Positions 26,174-33,648 of a DNA stretch of 35,514 bases are shown here, one piece after another. Location: the NCBI GenBank assembly GCA_045546315.1, contig JAZQCN010000113.1, forward strand, positions 1-35,514. Reading direction: 5' to 3'. The notes under the pieces were generated by a model. It saw only the letters and a program-made list of their open reading frames with translations. It searched no databases and was not told the DNA's origin. The position numbers were made by a program, and so were the translations under genes. This DNA is from RGIG2041 sp045546315. Lineage in GTDB: Bacteria > Bacillota > Clostridia > UBA1381 > UMGS1253. Positions within the stretch are counted from its first letter, which is position 1. Each line of letters opens with the position of its first letter.

Positions 26174-26216
26174 GGTGTTTTTAATAAAAACCATTAAAAA
26201 TATATTTAAAATTAGC

Positions 26217-26244
26217 TTGACATTTTTTTGTGGAATGCTATACT
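26217..26244 (+). promoter_or_regulatory. Promoter of the DUF4091 gene
   Basis: Perfect TTGACA, a 16-base spacer and TATACT preceded by TGC (extended -10). It is divergent from the PocR-AraC promoter; the two -35 elements are 44 bases apart. Confidence 0.75.
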
Positions 26245-26291
26245 GAATTCGTTGGAAAACAGACTAAATTTCAGCTGAGGGGGAGTTTGTA

Positions 26292-27965
26292 ATGCAGTTT
26301 AGATTAAAGCAGGTTTCTTCGCTTTTAAAAGTGCGCGATGAAAGTGTGTATAACGAAAAAGAGATTTCGGCTGCAACAGCGCTTTTGGGCGAGGAATATT
26401 CGTATCAGATTGTTATCGGTGCCGATAAACGCGTGCGTGTGTGCGTGGAGTTGATTTCGCCGATAAAAGAACATATTGAACTGTATTTTGTGCGTCGCGC
26501 AGTGATGGATTATCCGTGCTACCCGGAGCCTGAGCGTTCGGATGATTTATATATAACAAAAGAGCCGGGCTTGATGCCGGATATTTTAATGCCGCTTGCA
26601 AATCAAAAGCACTGCTTTCATGTTGCAGATATTCCGGAGAGTCTCTGGGTGCGCGTAAAGACAAAAGAACTTCCTGCCGGCACATATCCGATTACGGTGA
26701 GAGTGGCAAGTGAGCCGCATGTGATTGAAGATTATGACAAACCTTGTGCAGCTGAAATTACATTTGTGTTGACGGTGCTTGCCGAGAAGCTGCCGCAGCT
26801 TAGCACAAAGTTTACGCAGTGGTTTCACACGGACTGTATTGCAAGCGTGCATAATGTGGATATCTACAGTGAAGCGCATTGGGAGTTGATTGACCGTTAT
26901 ATTGCGCTTGCTGCAGATTTGGGTATTAATATGATTTTAACGCCGGTCATCACACCGCCGCTGGATACCTCGATCGGACTGCGCCGTGAATGTGTTCAGC
27001 TTGTGCAGATTGAAAAAAACGGGCAGGAATATACCTTCGATTTTTCTAGGCTGCGTCGATTCATAGGGCTTTTGGATAAAAATGGTATTCGGTATATTGA
27101 AATTATGCATCTGTTCTCTCAGTGGGGGCTGCGTAGTGCGCCGAATATATTAGTTAAAGAAAATGGTAAGGAAGAATACTTGTTTGGATGGGATGTTTCC
27201 GGACAGTCGGGGGCATACAGAAGCTTTTTAAAGCGGTTTGTCCCTGCACTTGTGGATTTTCTTAAGACAGAGGGTGTGTTTGAACGCTGTTATTTTCATA
27301 TTTCGGATGAGCCGAATGTTGAAAGTCTTGGACGCTATGAATACGGCTCGGAACTGATTAAACCGATGCTTGAGGGTGCGCCGCTTATGGATGCGCTTTC
27401 ACATTTGGAATTTTATGAGCGCGGCTATACGGAATATCCGGTTTGTAGCCTTGGTCGCATCGAGCCGTTCTTGGAAAAGAAGCTGGAAGGGCAGTGGGGC
27501 TACTATTGCTGCACGCCGCACAAAAACCGCACGAATCGCTTTATGGCACAGCCGTCGTATCGTAACCGCATCATCGGATTACAGATGTATAAATTTAATA
27601 TTCAGGGCTTTTTGCATTGGGGCTATAATTATTATAATGAACAGGGCTCGCGCTATCCGATTAATCCGTATATGACAACTTCGTCTGAACGGGCGTTCCC
27701 GTCCGGAGATGCGTTCAGTGTGTATCCGGATACAAACTACGGTGCAATCCCGTCTCTGCGTGCTATTGTGTTTAAAGAGGCTTTGCAGGATATCGAAATC
27801 TGCCGTACGCTTGAAAAATACATTGGCAAGGATGCCGTGATTTCGTTTATCGAAAGCGAAGCCGGCGCACCGATTACGTTGACTGATTACCCGCGCAGTG
27901 ATGACTTTATTGTAGATGTCATTGAGAAGATGAAGGCGAAAATTGCTGGATTTGCAGCAAAATAA
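26292..27965 (+). CDS. DUF4091 (GH123-like) glycoside hydrolase family protein
   Basis: 557 residues, no signal peptide, so probably cytosolic. The N-terminal beta-sandwich (about 1-160) has the pattern of DUF4091 proteins (VADIPESLWVRVKTKELPAGTYPITV). The barrel has the tandem acidic pair D339-E340 in HISDEPN, the position of the Asp-Glu pair used in substrate-assisted catalysis by GH123 beta-N-acetylgalactosaminidases. The C-terminal FPSGDAFSVYP and SLRAIVFKEALQDIEICRTLE are DUF4091 hallmarks. GAGGGGGAG precedes the ATG. It is a single-gene unit with strong promoter and terminator, between two AraC genes. A hexosaminidase-like role is plausible but unproven; few DUF4091 members have a known substrate. 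Confidence 0.85.
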   Translation: MQFRLKQVSSLLKVRDESVYNEKEISAATALLGEEYSYQIVIGADKRVRVCVELISPIKEHIELYFVRRAVMDYPCYPEPERSDDLYITKEPGLMPDILMPLANQKHCFHVADIPESLWVRVKTKELPAGTYPITVRVASEPHVIEDYDKPCAAEITFVLTVLAEKLPQLSTKFTQWFHTDCIASVHNVDIYSEAHWELIDRYIALAADLGINMILTPVITPPLDTSIGLRRECVQLVQIEKNGQEYTFDFSRLRRFIGLLDKNGIRYIEIMHLFSQWGLRSAPNILVKENGKEEYLFGWDVSGQSGAYRSFLKRFVPALVDFLKTEGVFERCYFHISDEPNVESLGRYEYGSELIKPMLEGAPLMDALSHLEFYERGYTEYPVCSLGRIEPFLEKKLEGQWGYYCCTPHKNRTNRFMAQPSYRNRIIGLQMYKFNIQGFLHWGYNYYNEQGSRYPINPYMTTSSERAFPSGDAFSVYPDTNYGAIPSLRAIVFKEALQDIEICRTLEKYIGKDAVISFIESEAGAPITLTDYPRSDDFIVDVIEKMKAKIAGFAAK

Positions 27966-27970
27966 GATGA

Positions 27971-28007
27971 AAATAACGGCAAATTTGCGAATTTGCCGTT
28001 ATTTTTT
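27971..28007 (+). terminator. Terminator of the DUF4091 gene
   Basis: A perfect 15-bp stem (AAATAACGGCAAATT and its complement), a TGCG loop and a T run to 28007. It starts 5 bases after the stop codon. Confidence 0.95.
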
Positions 28008-28016
28008 AAACAATAT

Positions 28017-28045
28017 TTGACATATGGACGAATCCGTGCTAAACT
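28017..28045 (+). promoter_or_regulatory. Promoter of the AraC gene at 28077-28895
   Basis: Perfect TTGACA, a 17-base spacer and TAAACT preceded by TGC. Its GTGCTAAACT block also occurs in the putative promoter of the secreted lyase (4566-4575). Confidence 0.75.
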
Positions 28046-28076
28046 ATGACCGAATTTATATGTGGGGTATTGTAAA

Positions 28077-28895
28077 ATGAAGCACTATATTGATGCAGAC
28101 AATTTATTATCACCAATATTTGTCGAGCGTGAACGCCGCGAAACAAAAATGCCGACGGTTAAAGAGCATGTCCATAATTTTTATGAGCTTTATTTTCTTG
28201 TCGATGGTCAGATTGACAAGTTTATCGGCAACCGCACATATCACTTAAAACCGCTCGACATCGTCATTGTGCCGCCGCAAATGCTTCATAAATCGCTGCT
28301 TTGCAAGGATTTTCGCCACGAGCGTATGCTGGTTTATTTTGATGAGCGTTCTGTGCCGGTGAATATTTTAAATAAGCTTTCCGAGCTGCGCGGTGTAATA
28401 TCGCTTACGAACGATGTTGCAATGCGCGTGTTTAAGCTTTTTAATATTCTGCTTAGGGAACAGGAGCATGATGAATGGTATACGCATTATGTTTCAGCTG
28501 TGCTTTGTGAGATGCTTATCCTGATTTTGCGCAATGTAAAAATGAAAACCGAAAACTATGCCGGTATACGCTTTGAAGGCATTATCGACTATGTAAAGGA
28601 AAATTGCAGCTCGCAGATTTCGCTGCATTCTACGGCAGAGCATTTCTTTATCAGCGAAGCACACCTGAGCCGATTGTTTAAAAAAAATACAGGCTTTACC
28701 TTTACACAATATGTTAATTATCAGCGCATTATTTTTTCACATTCGCTTTTGGCAAAGAGTGATATGAATATTGGCGAAATTGCAAGTGCGAGCGGTTTTG
28801 AAAACTTGACGCATTTCGGACGTGTATTCAAGCAACTGACAGGTTATTCGCCGCGCGAGTATAAAAAGCAGATGTCGTATTCTAAATACGATTAA
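28077..28895 (+). CDS. AraC family transcriptional regulator (cupin sensor)
   Basis: 272 residues. An N-terminal cupin-type sensor domain (VKEHVHNFYELYFLVDGQIDKFIGNRTYHLKPLDIVIVPPQMLHKS, about 25-70) precedes a C-terminal AraC domain (GIIDYVKENCSSQISLHSTAEHFFISEAHLSRLFKKNTG, IGEIASASGFENLTHFGRVFKQLTGYSPREYKK). A GTG five codons upstream is possible, but ATG 28077 is better spaced from GGGG. It stands alone behind its own strong promoter and ends in a shared terminator with the convergent AraC gene. Likely targets are the DUF4091 gene upstream or genes nearby; nothing decides between them. Confidence 0.92.
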   Translation: MKHYIDADNLLSPIFVERERRETKMPTVKEHVHNFYELYFLVDGQIDKFIGNRTYHLKPLDIVIVPPQMLHKSLLCKDFRHERMLVYFDERSVPVNILNKLSELRGVISLTNDVAMRVFKLFNILLREQEHDEWYTHYVSAVLCEMLILILRNVKMKTENYAGIRFEGIIDYVKENCSSQISLHSTAEHFFISEAHLSRLFKKNTGFTFTQYVNYQRIIFSHSLLAKSDMNIGEIASASGFENLTHFGRVFKQLTGYSPREYKKQMSYSKYD

Positions 28896-28932
28896 AATAA
28901 GAGAGCAAACAGCTTGGTTTGCTCTCTTATTT
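28895..28932. terminator. Bidirectional terminator between two AraC genes
   Basis: A perfect 16-bp stem (AAATAAGAGAGCAAAC and its complement) with a 6-base loop. It overlaps the last base of the plus-strand gene and the stop codon of the minus-strand gene. Confidence 0.93.
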
Positions 28933-29736
28933 GTAATTTTGCCGGTAGTTTGACGGTGAAAACCCGGTGATTTTCTTGAATGCATCGCTAAAATATGGCA
29001 GTGAATTGTAACCGACACGCATACAGATTTCGCGGACGGTCATATTGCCGTCTTCAAGCAAGGTTTTAGCGTGCTCGATACGGATTAGGTTTCTGTATTC
29101 GAGCGGTGGCAGCCCGGTGATGCTTTTGAACACACGCAGAAAGTGGAATTTGCTCATTTTGCACATTTTAGCGTAGTCTTCTAATGTGTAGTCTTTTTCG
29201 TATTCTCTGTTCATCAGCTGTACGATAAAGGAAATTGTGTTAAAATACCTGTTTTCCTGTCGATCGTGCGCAACTGTGTTTCTTTCTAAAAGACCGATCA
29301 TATTTAAAAATTTCGCAACGCAGATTTTTTCGTAGGACGGCAGCTTTGCCTGAAGCTCGCTTATTATTTCCTCGAAAAGGTCGCAAACGGCGCTTGTTGG
29401 CTTTGCGTGATAAACCTTTGAGCTTTCAAAGCCGAATAAGTCAAAGTCCGGCGGCGCATAAAAGTGAATGTAGTAAAACTCGGCGGTTTTGTTCTCGAGA
29501 TAGATGTGTTCTTGTCTCTCGTGCGGCTTATAAAACAGAAACGAGCCTTCGTCCGCATCGGTTTCCGTGTCTAAGAAAAAGTGCTCGCTGCCCTTGGCAA
29601 CATAAAACAAAAGCCAATCGTCTCGTCCGTTCGGGCGTGAAATGCGTCTGCCGTTTTGTGCGAAAATGTGACCGCAGTTTTTGAGCGCAATATCAAACAG
29701 ACCATTCTTTGTGTCTGCATAGGCATTAAATATCAT
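28927..29736 (-). CDS. AraC family regulator divergent from the dehydrogenase operon
   Basis: 269 residues. The N-terminal AraC-type ligand domain (RPNGRDDWLLFYVAKGSEHFFLDTETDADEGSFLFYKPHERQ, about 35-75) is followed by an AraC DNA-binding domain (YEKDYTLEDYAKMCKMSKFHFLRVFKSITGLPPLEYRNLIRIEHAK, MTVREICMRVGYNSLPYFSDAFKKITGFSPSNYR). GGAGAAGGACA precedes the ATG. It reads away from the four-gene operon beginning at 29862, with only 125 bases between the start codons and a pair of 13-base direct repeats near its own start. That placement makes it the likely regulator of the dehydrogenase-kinase-aldolase operon (inference). Confidence 0.92.
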   Translation of the reverse strand: MIFNAYADTKNGLFDIALKNCGHIFAQNGRRISRPNGRDDWLLFYVAKGSEHFFLDTETDADEGSFLFYKPHERQEHIYLENKTAEFYYIHFYAPPDFDLFGFESSKVYHAKPTSAVCDLFEEIISELQAKLPSYEKICVAKFLNMIGLLERNTVAHDRQENRYFNTISFIVQLMNREYEKDYTLEDYAKMCKMSKFHFLRVFKSITGLPPLEYRNLIRIEHAKTLLEDGNMTVREICMRVGYNSLPYFSDAFKKITGFSPSNYRQNYK

Positions 29737-29746
29737 TGTCCTTCTC

Positions 29747-29776
29747 CTGAAATAGCAATAAATCTGAAATAGTAAT
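29747..29776. repeat. Direct repeats CTGAAATAGYAAT in the divergent intergenic region
   Basis: CTGAAATAGCAAT (29747-29759) and CTGAAATAGTAAT (29764-29776) lie in direct repeat, 17 bases from start to start. They are just upstream of the AraC start and 13 bases before the -35 of the dehydrogenase operon. Tandem half-sites of this kind suit an AraC operator; binding is inferred. Confidence 0.45.
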
Positions 29777-29788
29777 CAATTTTCCGTA

Positions 29789-29817
29789 TTGACTTAAATT
29801 CATTCTATCATTAAAAT
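29789..29817 (+). promoter_or_regulatory. Promoter of the dehydrogenase-kinase-aldolase operon
   Basis: TTGACT, a 17-base spacer and TAAAAT, with a start near 29824 and a leader of about 38 bases. It is the only good promoter before the four plus-strand genes. Confidence 0.65.
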
Positions 29818-29861
29818 TTATGTATGTCTATAAAAAGTTATTTTGAAACGGAGTGAATGCT

Positions 29862-30953
29862 GTGCCAATTCGTGAGGAAGCCTTTAAAATCGGATGCGGT
29901 CGCTATATACAGGGTGAAGAATATATTAAAAAATGCGGTGAAGAGGTGCTGCGTCTCGGCAGTGCACCTCTCATCATCGGCGATGATACAACCTTGAAAA
30001 TTGCGAAGAATGCCATCGTAGATAGTGTAAGTAAGGTGTGCAAAAAGTATGAAATTGCAGTACACAACGGAACCTGTAATGAAATTGATGCTAAGACACT
30101 TGCAGAGCGCGCTGTAAAAAAAGGTTACGATGTTATAATCGGTGTCGGCGGCGGTGTGCTGATGGATTTTACAAAACTCTGTGCGGATTTTGCCGGTGTG
30201 AGGGTAATTAATATTCCGACCTCGAGCGCAACCTGTGCTTCGTATGCTTCCATCAGCGTTTGTTATACACAGGAGGGGCGTACGGTTGGTACAAAGCACT
30301 TTAAACACGAGGTGGATTCGGTGATCGCAGATACAAAAATTCTTTCGAAACAGCCGATTCGTCTTTTTTTGGCAGGTGTGTTTGATGCACTTGCAAAGCA
30401 TCTGGAAATCAAGCAACGCTTTAATGCGAATTTGGATGAAGAATATCCGATTGGTCTGGATTATGCGTGTGTTATGGCAAAGCATTCCTACGAATTGTTG
30501 TGTGCAAGAGCAGAAAAATGCATTTTGGATATGAAAGCCGGTAAGATTACCTTCGATGTGGAAAATGTGCTTTTTACAGCGATTGCGGCAACCGGCGTAA
30601 TCAGCGGCATTGCGCGTGGTTCGAATCAGTGCGCGCTGGCACATAAGTTTTACGAAACGGCAAGAACACTGTTTCCGGAAAGCTCTAAACCGTATCTGCA
30701 CGGTGAAATGGTCGGTGTTGGATTGCTTTTGCAAAATTATTTTAACGGCGAGGTTGAAAACAACGACTTGCTGCTCAGTTTGATGAATAAACACAATATG
30801 CCGAAATGTGTATCGGATGTTGGCGTAGATAAGTCGAAAGAAACGATGGAGAAGTTCTATGATATGATTTGCGGCAGTAGCGCAGTAGATAAAAACAATC
30901 CAGAAGAATGTCGCAGATTTAAGGAAAGTCTTACATATTTGTGGTCACTGTAA
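29862..30953 (+). CDS. Iron-containing alcohol dehydrogenase, glycerol-dehydrogenase-like
   Basis: 363 residues, cytosolic NAD(P)-dependent polyol/ketose oxidoreductase. The Rossmann-like half has the nucleotide motif GVGGGVLMDFTK (about 94-105), and the helical half carries all three metal ligands in family context: D175 (FDALAKHLE), H261 (ALAHKFYE) and H280 (LHGEMVGVG). These positions are close to those of GldA. The start is GTG 29862, 8 bases after CGGAG; a GTG three codons earlier would overlap that site. It is the first of four closely packed genes. In this setting it may reduce or oxidise a sugar-acid intermediate instead of glycerol (inference). Confidence 0.87.
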   Translation: MPIREEAFKIGCGRYIQGEEYIKKCGEEVLRLGSAPLIIGDDTTLKIAKNAIVDSVSKVCKKYEIAVHNGTCNEIDAKTLAERAVKKGYDVIIGVGGGVLMDFTKLCADFAGVRVINIPTSSATCASYASISVCYTQEGRTVGTKHFKHEVDSVIADTKILSKQPIRLFLAGVFDALAKHLEIKQRFNANLDEEYPIGLDYACVMAKHSYELLCARAEKCILDMKAGKITFDVENVLFTAIAATGVISGIARGSNQCALAHKFYETARTLFPESSKPYLHGEMVGVGLLLQNYFNGEVENNDLLLSLMNKHNMPKCVSDVGVDKSKETMEKFYDMICGSSAVDKNNPEECRRFKESLTYLWSL

Positions 30954-30965
30954 AGGAGAAGAGTT

Positions 30966-31556
30966 ATGAATTTAATTATTGTTGCCGGAATGCCGTCTGC
31001 CGGGAAGACAACGCTTGCGCGCAAGCTGAGCGAGCGGTTCGGTTATCCGGTTTTGGAAAAAGACGAGATGAAGGAAATGCTGTTTGACTACCTTGGCTAT
31101 GCAGACCGCATTGAAAAGCGCAAGCTGGATTATGCATCCAATGCGATTTTGTTGCAGACAACAGAAAAGCTTCTGAAAAAAGATGTTTCTCTAATTATTG
31201 TAAATAACTTCAGAAGTGATGCTGCAGAAACAGTACAAGCAATGATTTCGCGTTGTGGGTGTAAGTGTGTAAATGTGTTTTTGGGCGGCGACGCAGATGT
31301 GTTTTATCAAAGATATGTTGAGCGCGACAAGCTAAAGCTTCGCCATCAGGGACATACCTTCATTGACCGTTATCCGCCACAGCCTGGCGATGATGTAAAC
31401 CGGAGTATGACACGGCAAGATTTCGCAGATATATTTGAAAAGCAAGGCATGGCGGAGTTTAAAATCGAAGGCACAAGAATTGATGTGGATGCAACTTACC
31501 CCGAAAAGGTAGATACCGATGCTTTGATTATGCAAATCAAGGAGGCGCTTTTATGA
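30966..31556 (+). CDS. Small P-loop kinase (AAA_33 type), possible sugar-acid kinase
   Basis: 196 residues, cytosolic. Walker A GMPSAGKTT is at 8-16. A conserved acidic step, LEKDEMKEMLFD, near 30-41 is typical of small P-loop kinases. A LID-like arginine segment (YQRYVERDKLKLRHQG, about 119-134) follows. The family includes gluconate-type kinases, RNA and antibiotic kinases and zeta-toxin-like enzymes, so sequence alone does not give the substrate. AAGGAGAAG precedes the ATG, 12 bases after the dehydrogenase stop, and the gene overlaps the next by 4 bases. Its position before a KDPG aldolase suggests it phosphorylates a keto or deoxy sugar acid, where a PfkB-type kinase would be expected. 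Confidence 0.75.
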   Translation: MNLIIVAGMPSAGKTTLARKLSERFGYPVLEKDEMKEMLFDYLGYADRIEKRKLDYASNAILLQTTEKLLKKDVSLIIVNNFRSDAAETVQAMISRCGCKCVNVFLGGDADVFYQRYVERDKLKLRHQGHTFIDRYPPQPGDDVNRSMTRQDFADIFEKQGMAEFKIEGTRIDVDATYPEKVDTDALIMQIKEALL

Positions 31557-32953
31557 AAAAAACTTTTGAGTTAAATACGGAAATAGCCGTCATAGGTGCA
31601 GGTCCTGCCGGTCTTTCCGCTGCTATTACTGCAGCGCACGAGGGTAAGAAGGTGCTGCTTTTAGAGAAAAATGGCTATCTTGGCGGTAATGCAACGCTCG
31701 GACTTCCGCTTTTGGGTTTTCTGGATTTGGATGGCAGACGCATTGTCGGCGGTATTGCGCAGGAGTATGTAAACCGCCTTGCTGCGCGTGGACAGTGCTT
31801 TGGACACAGAACCTGCCCAAAGCATAATTCGGTTACGAATATTGACCCGGAAGGGTTTAAAATTCTTGCAATAGAAATGTGCCGTGAGGCAGGTGTAGAT
31901 GTACTTTTACATGTGGAGGCCTGCCGTTTGGAGAAGGAAAACGGAAAAATTACAAAGGTGTATTTCTATGGTAAGGGCAATGAAATCTGCGTAGCGGCAG
32001 ATTTGTTTTTGGATTGCACGGGTGATGGTGATGTGGCATACCTTGCGGATTGCAGTTTTGAATCCGGGCAACCGGGTACGGGCGTTTTACAACCGCCAAC
32101 AGTGATGTACACGCTTGAAAATGTCGACACAGCAAAGCTGTTTGACTACATAGAAGCGCATCCGGACGAAATGACCTACAGCGCAACGATAGACCACCGT
32201 CCGGGCTATGATGCGGATTATTTCCGCGCAAGCGACAATCATGTTTTTGTCGGCTTAAGCAAGATTTTTGCGCGGCTGCGCGAGGCGGGCAAATGCCCTG
32301 TAGAGCGCAATACGCTCATTTATATCAAGAGTGTAAATCCGGGCGAGGTTTATGTCAACAGCACACGCCTTTTAAACACCGATGCAACGGATATTTTTGA
32401 TTTGACGAAGGCGGAGCTTGACGGTCAAATGCAGGCAGCGGCGCTCACAAAAGTGCTTCAGGAAAATGTACCGGGCTTTGAAAATTGCTTTATTTCCTCG
32501 ATTGCGCCGTCGCTCGGTGTGCGCGAAACAAGGCGCTTTAAGGGCTTGACTTGCCTGACCGGTGATATGCTTTTGGATGGTGTAATCGGCGATGACACGA
32601 TTGCGCTCGGTGCGTACAAAATCGATATTCATTCCGGCACAGACAGAAATACGGTGTTTAAAACCGTAAAAGAGCCGTTCGGCATTCCGTACGGCATTAT
32701 GGTGAGTGCAGAGGTTTCTAATCTGATGTTTGCAGGTCGCTGTGCATCGATGGATGCGGCGGCACTTGCTGCTGTGCGCGTGATGCCGCAGTGTATGAGT
32801 ATGGGACAGGCTGCAGGTCTCGCAGCATCTATGGCATTGGATGCAGAAATTACACCTGCGCAGGTGGATGTTGCTTGCCTTCGTGAAAAGCTGCTTGCAC
32901 AAAAAGCAGTTTTAACGATGGAACAGGTGAAGAACCTGCCAATCAATGAATAA
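31553..32953 (+). CDS. FAD-dependent oxidoreductase (FAD_oxidored family)
   Basis: 466 residues, no signal peptide. The N-terminal FAD motif AVIGAGPAGLSAAITAA is at about 12-28, followed by EKNGYLGGNATLGLPLLGF. The mid-domain LDCTGDGDVAYLADCSFESG (about 151-170) and late APSLGVRETRRFKGL, then FAGRCASMDAAALAAVRVMPQCMSMGQAAGLAA, are typical of the FAD_oxidored (PF12831) family common in bacterial sugar-degradation loci. ATGA overlap with the kinase gene indicates coupled translation. The electron acceptor and substrate are unknown. With the dehydrogenase and aldolase it likely forms one oxidative pathway (inference). Confidence 0.87.
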   Translation: MKKTFELNTEIAVIGAGPAGLSAAITAAHEGKKVLLLEKNGYLGGNATLGLPLLGFLDLDGRRIVGGIAQEYVNRLAARGQCFGHRTCPKHNSVTNIDPEGFKILAIEMCREAGVDVLLHVEACRLEKENGKITKVYFYGKGNEICVAADLFLDCTGDGDVAYLADCSFESGQPGTGVLQPPTVMYTLENVDTAKLFDYIEAHPDEMTYSATIDHRPGYDADYFRASDNHVFVGLSKIFARLREAGKCPVERNTLIYIKSVNPGEVYVNSTRLLNTDATDIFDLTKAELDGQMQAAALTKVLQENVPGFENCFISSIAPSLGVRETRRFKGLTCLTGDMLLDGVIGDDTIALGAYKIDIHSGTDRNTVFKTVKEPFGIPYGIMVSAEVSNLMFAGRCASMDAAALAAVRVMPQCMSMGQAAGLAASMALDAEITPAQVDVACLREKLLAQKAVLTMEQVKNLPINE

Positions 32954-32965
32954 GGGGAGAGAACG

Positions 32966-33607
32966 ATGCAAAATTGTATAGATGCAATTAACGTATATAA
33001 GATTATTGTCATTGTACGCGGTGTTGCAAAAGAAAAGCTGATTCCGCTTGTGCATGCAATGTATAACGGTGGCATACGCCTTGTGGAATGCACATATGAT
33101 GCTAGCGGTAAAATCATCGATGAAGAAATCGCAGCAAATATTAAAATGCTTGCAAAAGAATTTGAAGGTAAGATGTACATAGGCGCAGGCACGGTTGTTA
33201 CGCCAAAGCAGGTGGCGCTTACAAAGAAAGCCGGCGGACAGTTTATTATCTCGCCGGACACGGACACAGAGGTTATTTCGGCAACAAAGCAAGCAGGGCT
33301 TGTATCCATCCCGGGCGCGATTACGCCGACCGAGGTGAAAATGGCGCACAAAGCCGGCGCAGATTATGTCAAACTGTTTCCAATTGATTTGTACGGCCCG
33401 CGATATATTAAAATTCTTAAAGCACCGCTTTCGAATGTGCGCGTGCTTGCCGTCAACGGTATCACGGCCGAGAATATGAAAGAATACTTGGATGCAGGTG
33501 CCTGCGGCGTAGGCATCGGCTCGGGCGTTGTGAATAAGAAATTGATTGAAGAAAATGATTTTGCAGGGATTACGGAACTTGCCAAAGCCTATACAAAACA
33601 GTTATAA
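32966..33607 (+). CDS. eda: 2-keto-3-deoxy-6-phosphogluconate aldolase family protein
   Basis: 213 residues, class I aldolase. Cleaves KDPG (or the 2-keto-4-hydroxyglutarate analogue) to pyruvate and an aldehyde. Family landmarks are all present: IIVIVRG (R18), GGIRLVECTYD (E41, general acid/base), GAGTVV (73-78), SIPGAITPTE, the Schiff-base lysine K136 in DYVKLFP, and the phosphate-site GVGIGSGVV. GGGGAGAG precedes the ATG, 12 bases after the FAD gene. It is last in the operon, before a terminator. The standard acidic VT-type segment after E41 reads CTYD, so preference for the phosphorylated substrate cannot be assumed. Confidence 0.92.
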   Translation: MQNCIDAINVYKIIVIVRGVAKEKLIPLVHAMYNGGIRLVECTYDASGKIIDEEIAANIKMLAKEFEGKMYIGAGTVVTPKQVALTKKAGGQFIISPDTDTEVISATKQAGLVSIPGAITPTEVKMAHKAGADYVKLFPIDLYGPRYIKILKAPLSNVRVLAVNGITAENMKEYLDAGACGVGIGSGVVNKKLIEENDFAGITELAKAYTKQL

Positions 33608-33612
33608 ACGAA

Positions 33613-33648
33613 ACCGCATGCTATTTTCGAAGCATGCGGTATTTTATT
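33613..33648 (+). terminator. Terminator of the aldolase operon, overlapping an AraC gene end
   Basis: A perfect 10-bp stem (ACCGCATGCT/AGCATGCGGT) and an 8-base loop are followed by ATTTTATT. It starts 5 bases after the aldolase stop. The loop edge holds the stop codon and the 3' arm holds codons of the convergent AraC gene. Confidence 0.88.

Noticed and set aside
29838..30794. A 318-codon open frame on the minus strand opposite the alcohol dehydrogenase
   Set aside because: The dehydrogenase frame holds all metal ligands and the nucleotide motif; the antisense frame is rich in Cys, His and Phe without pattern.
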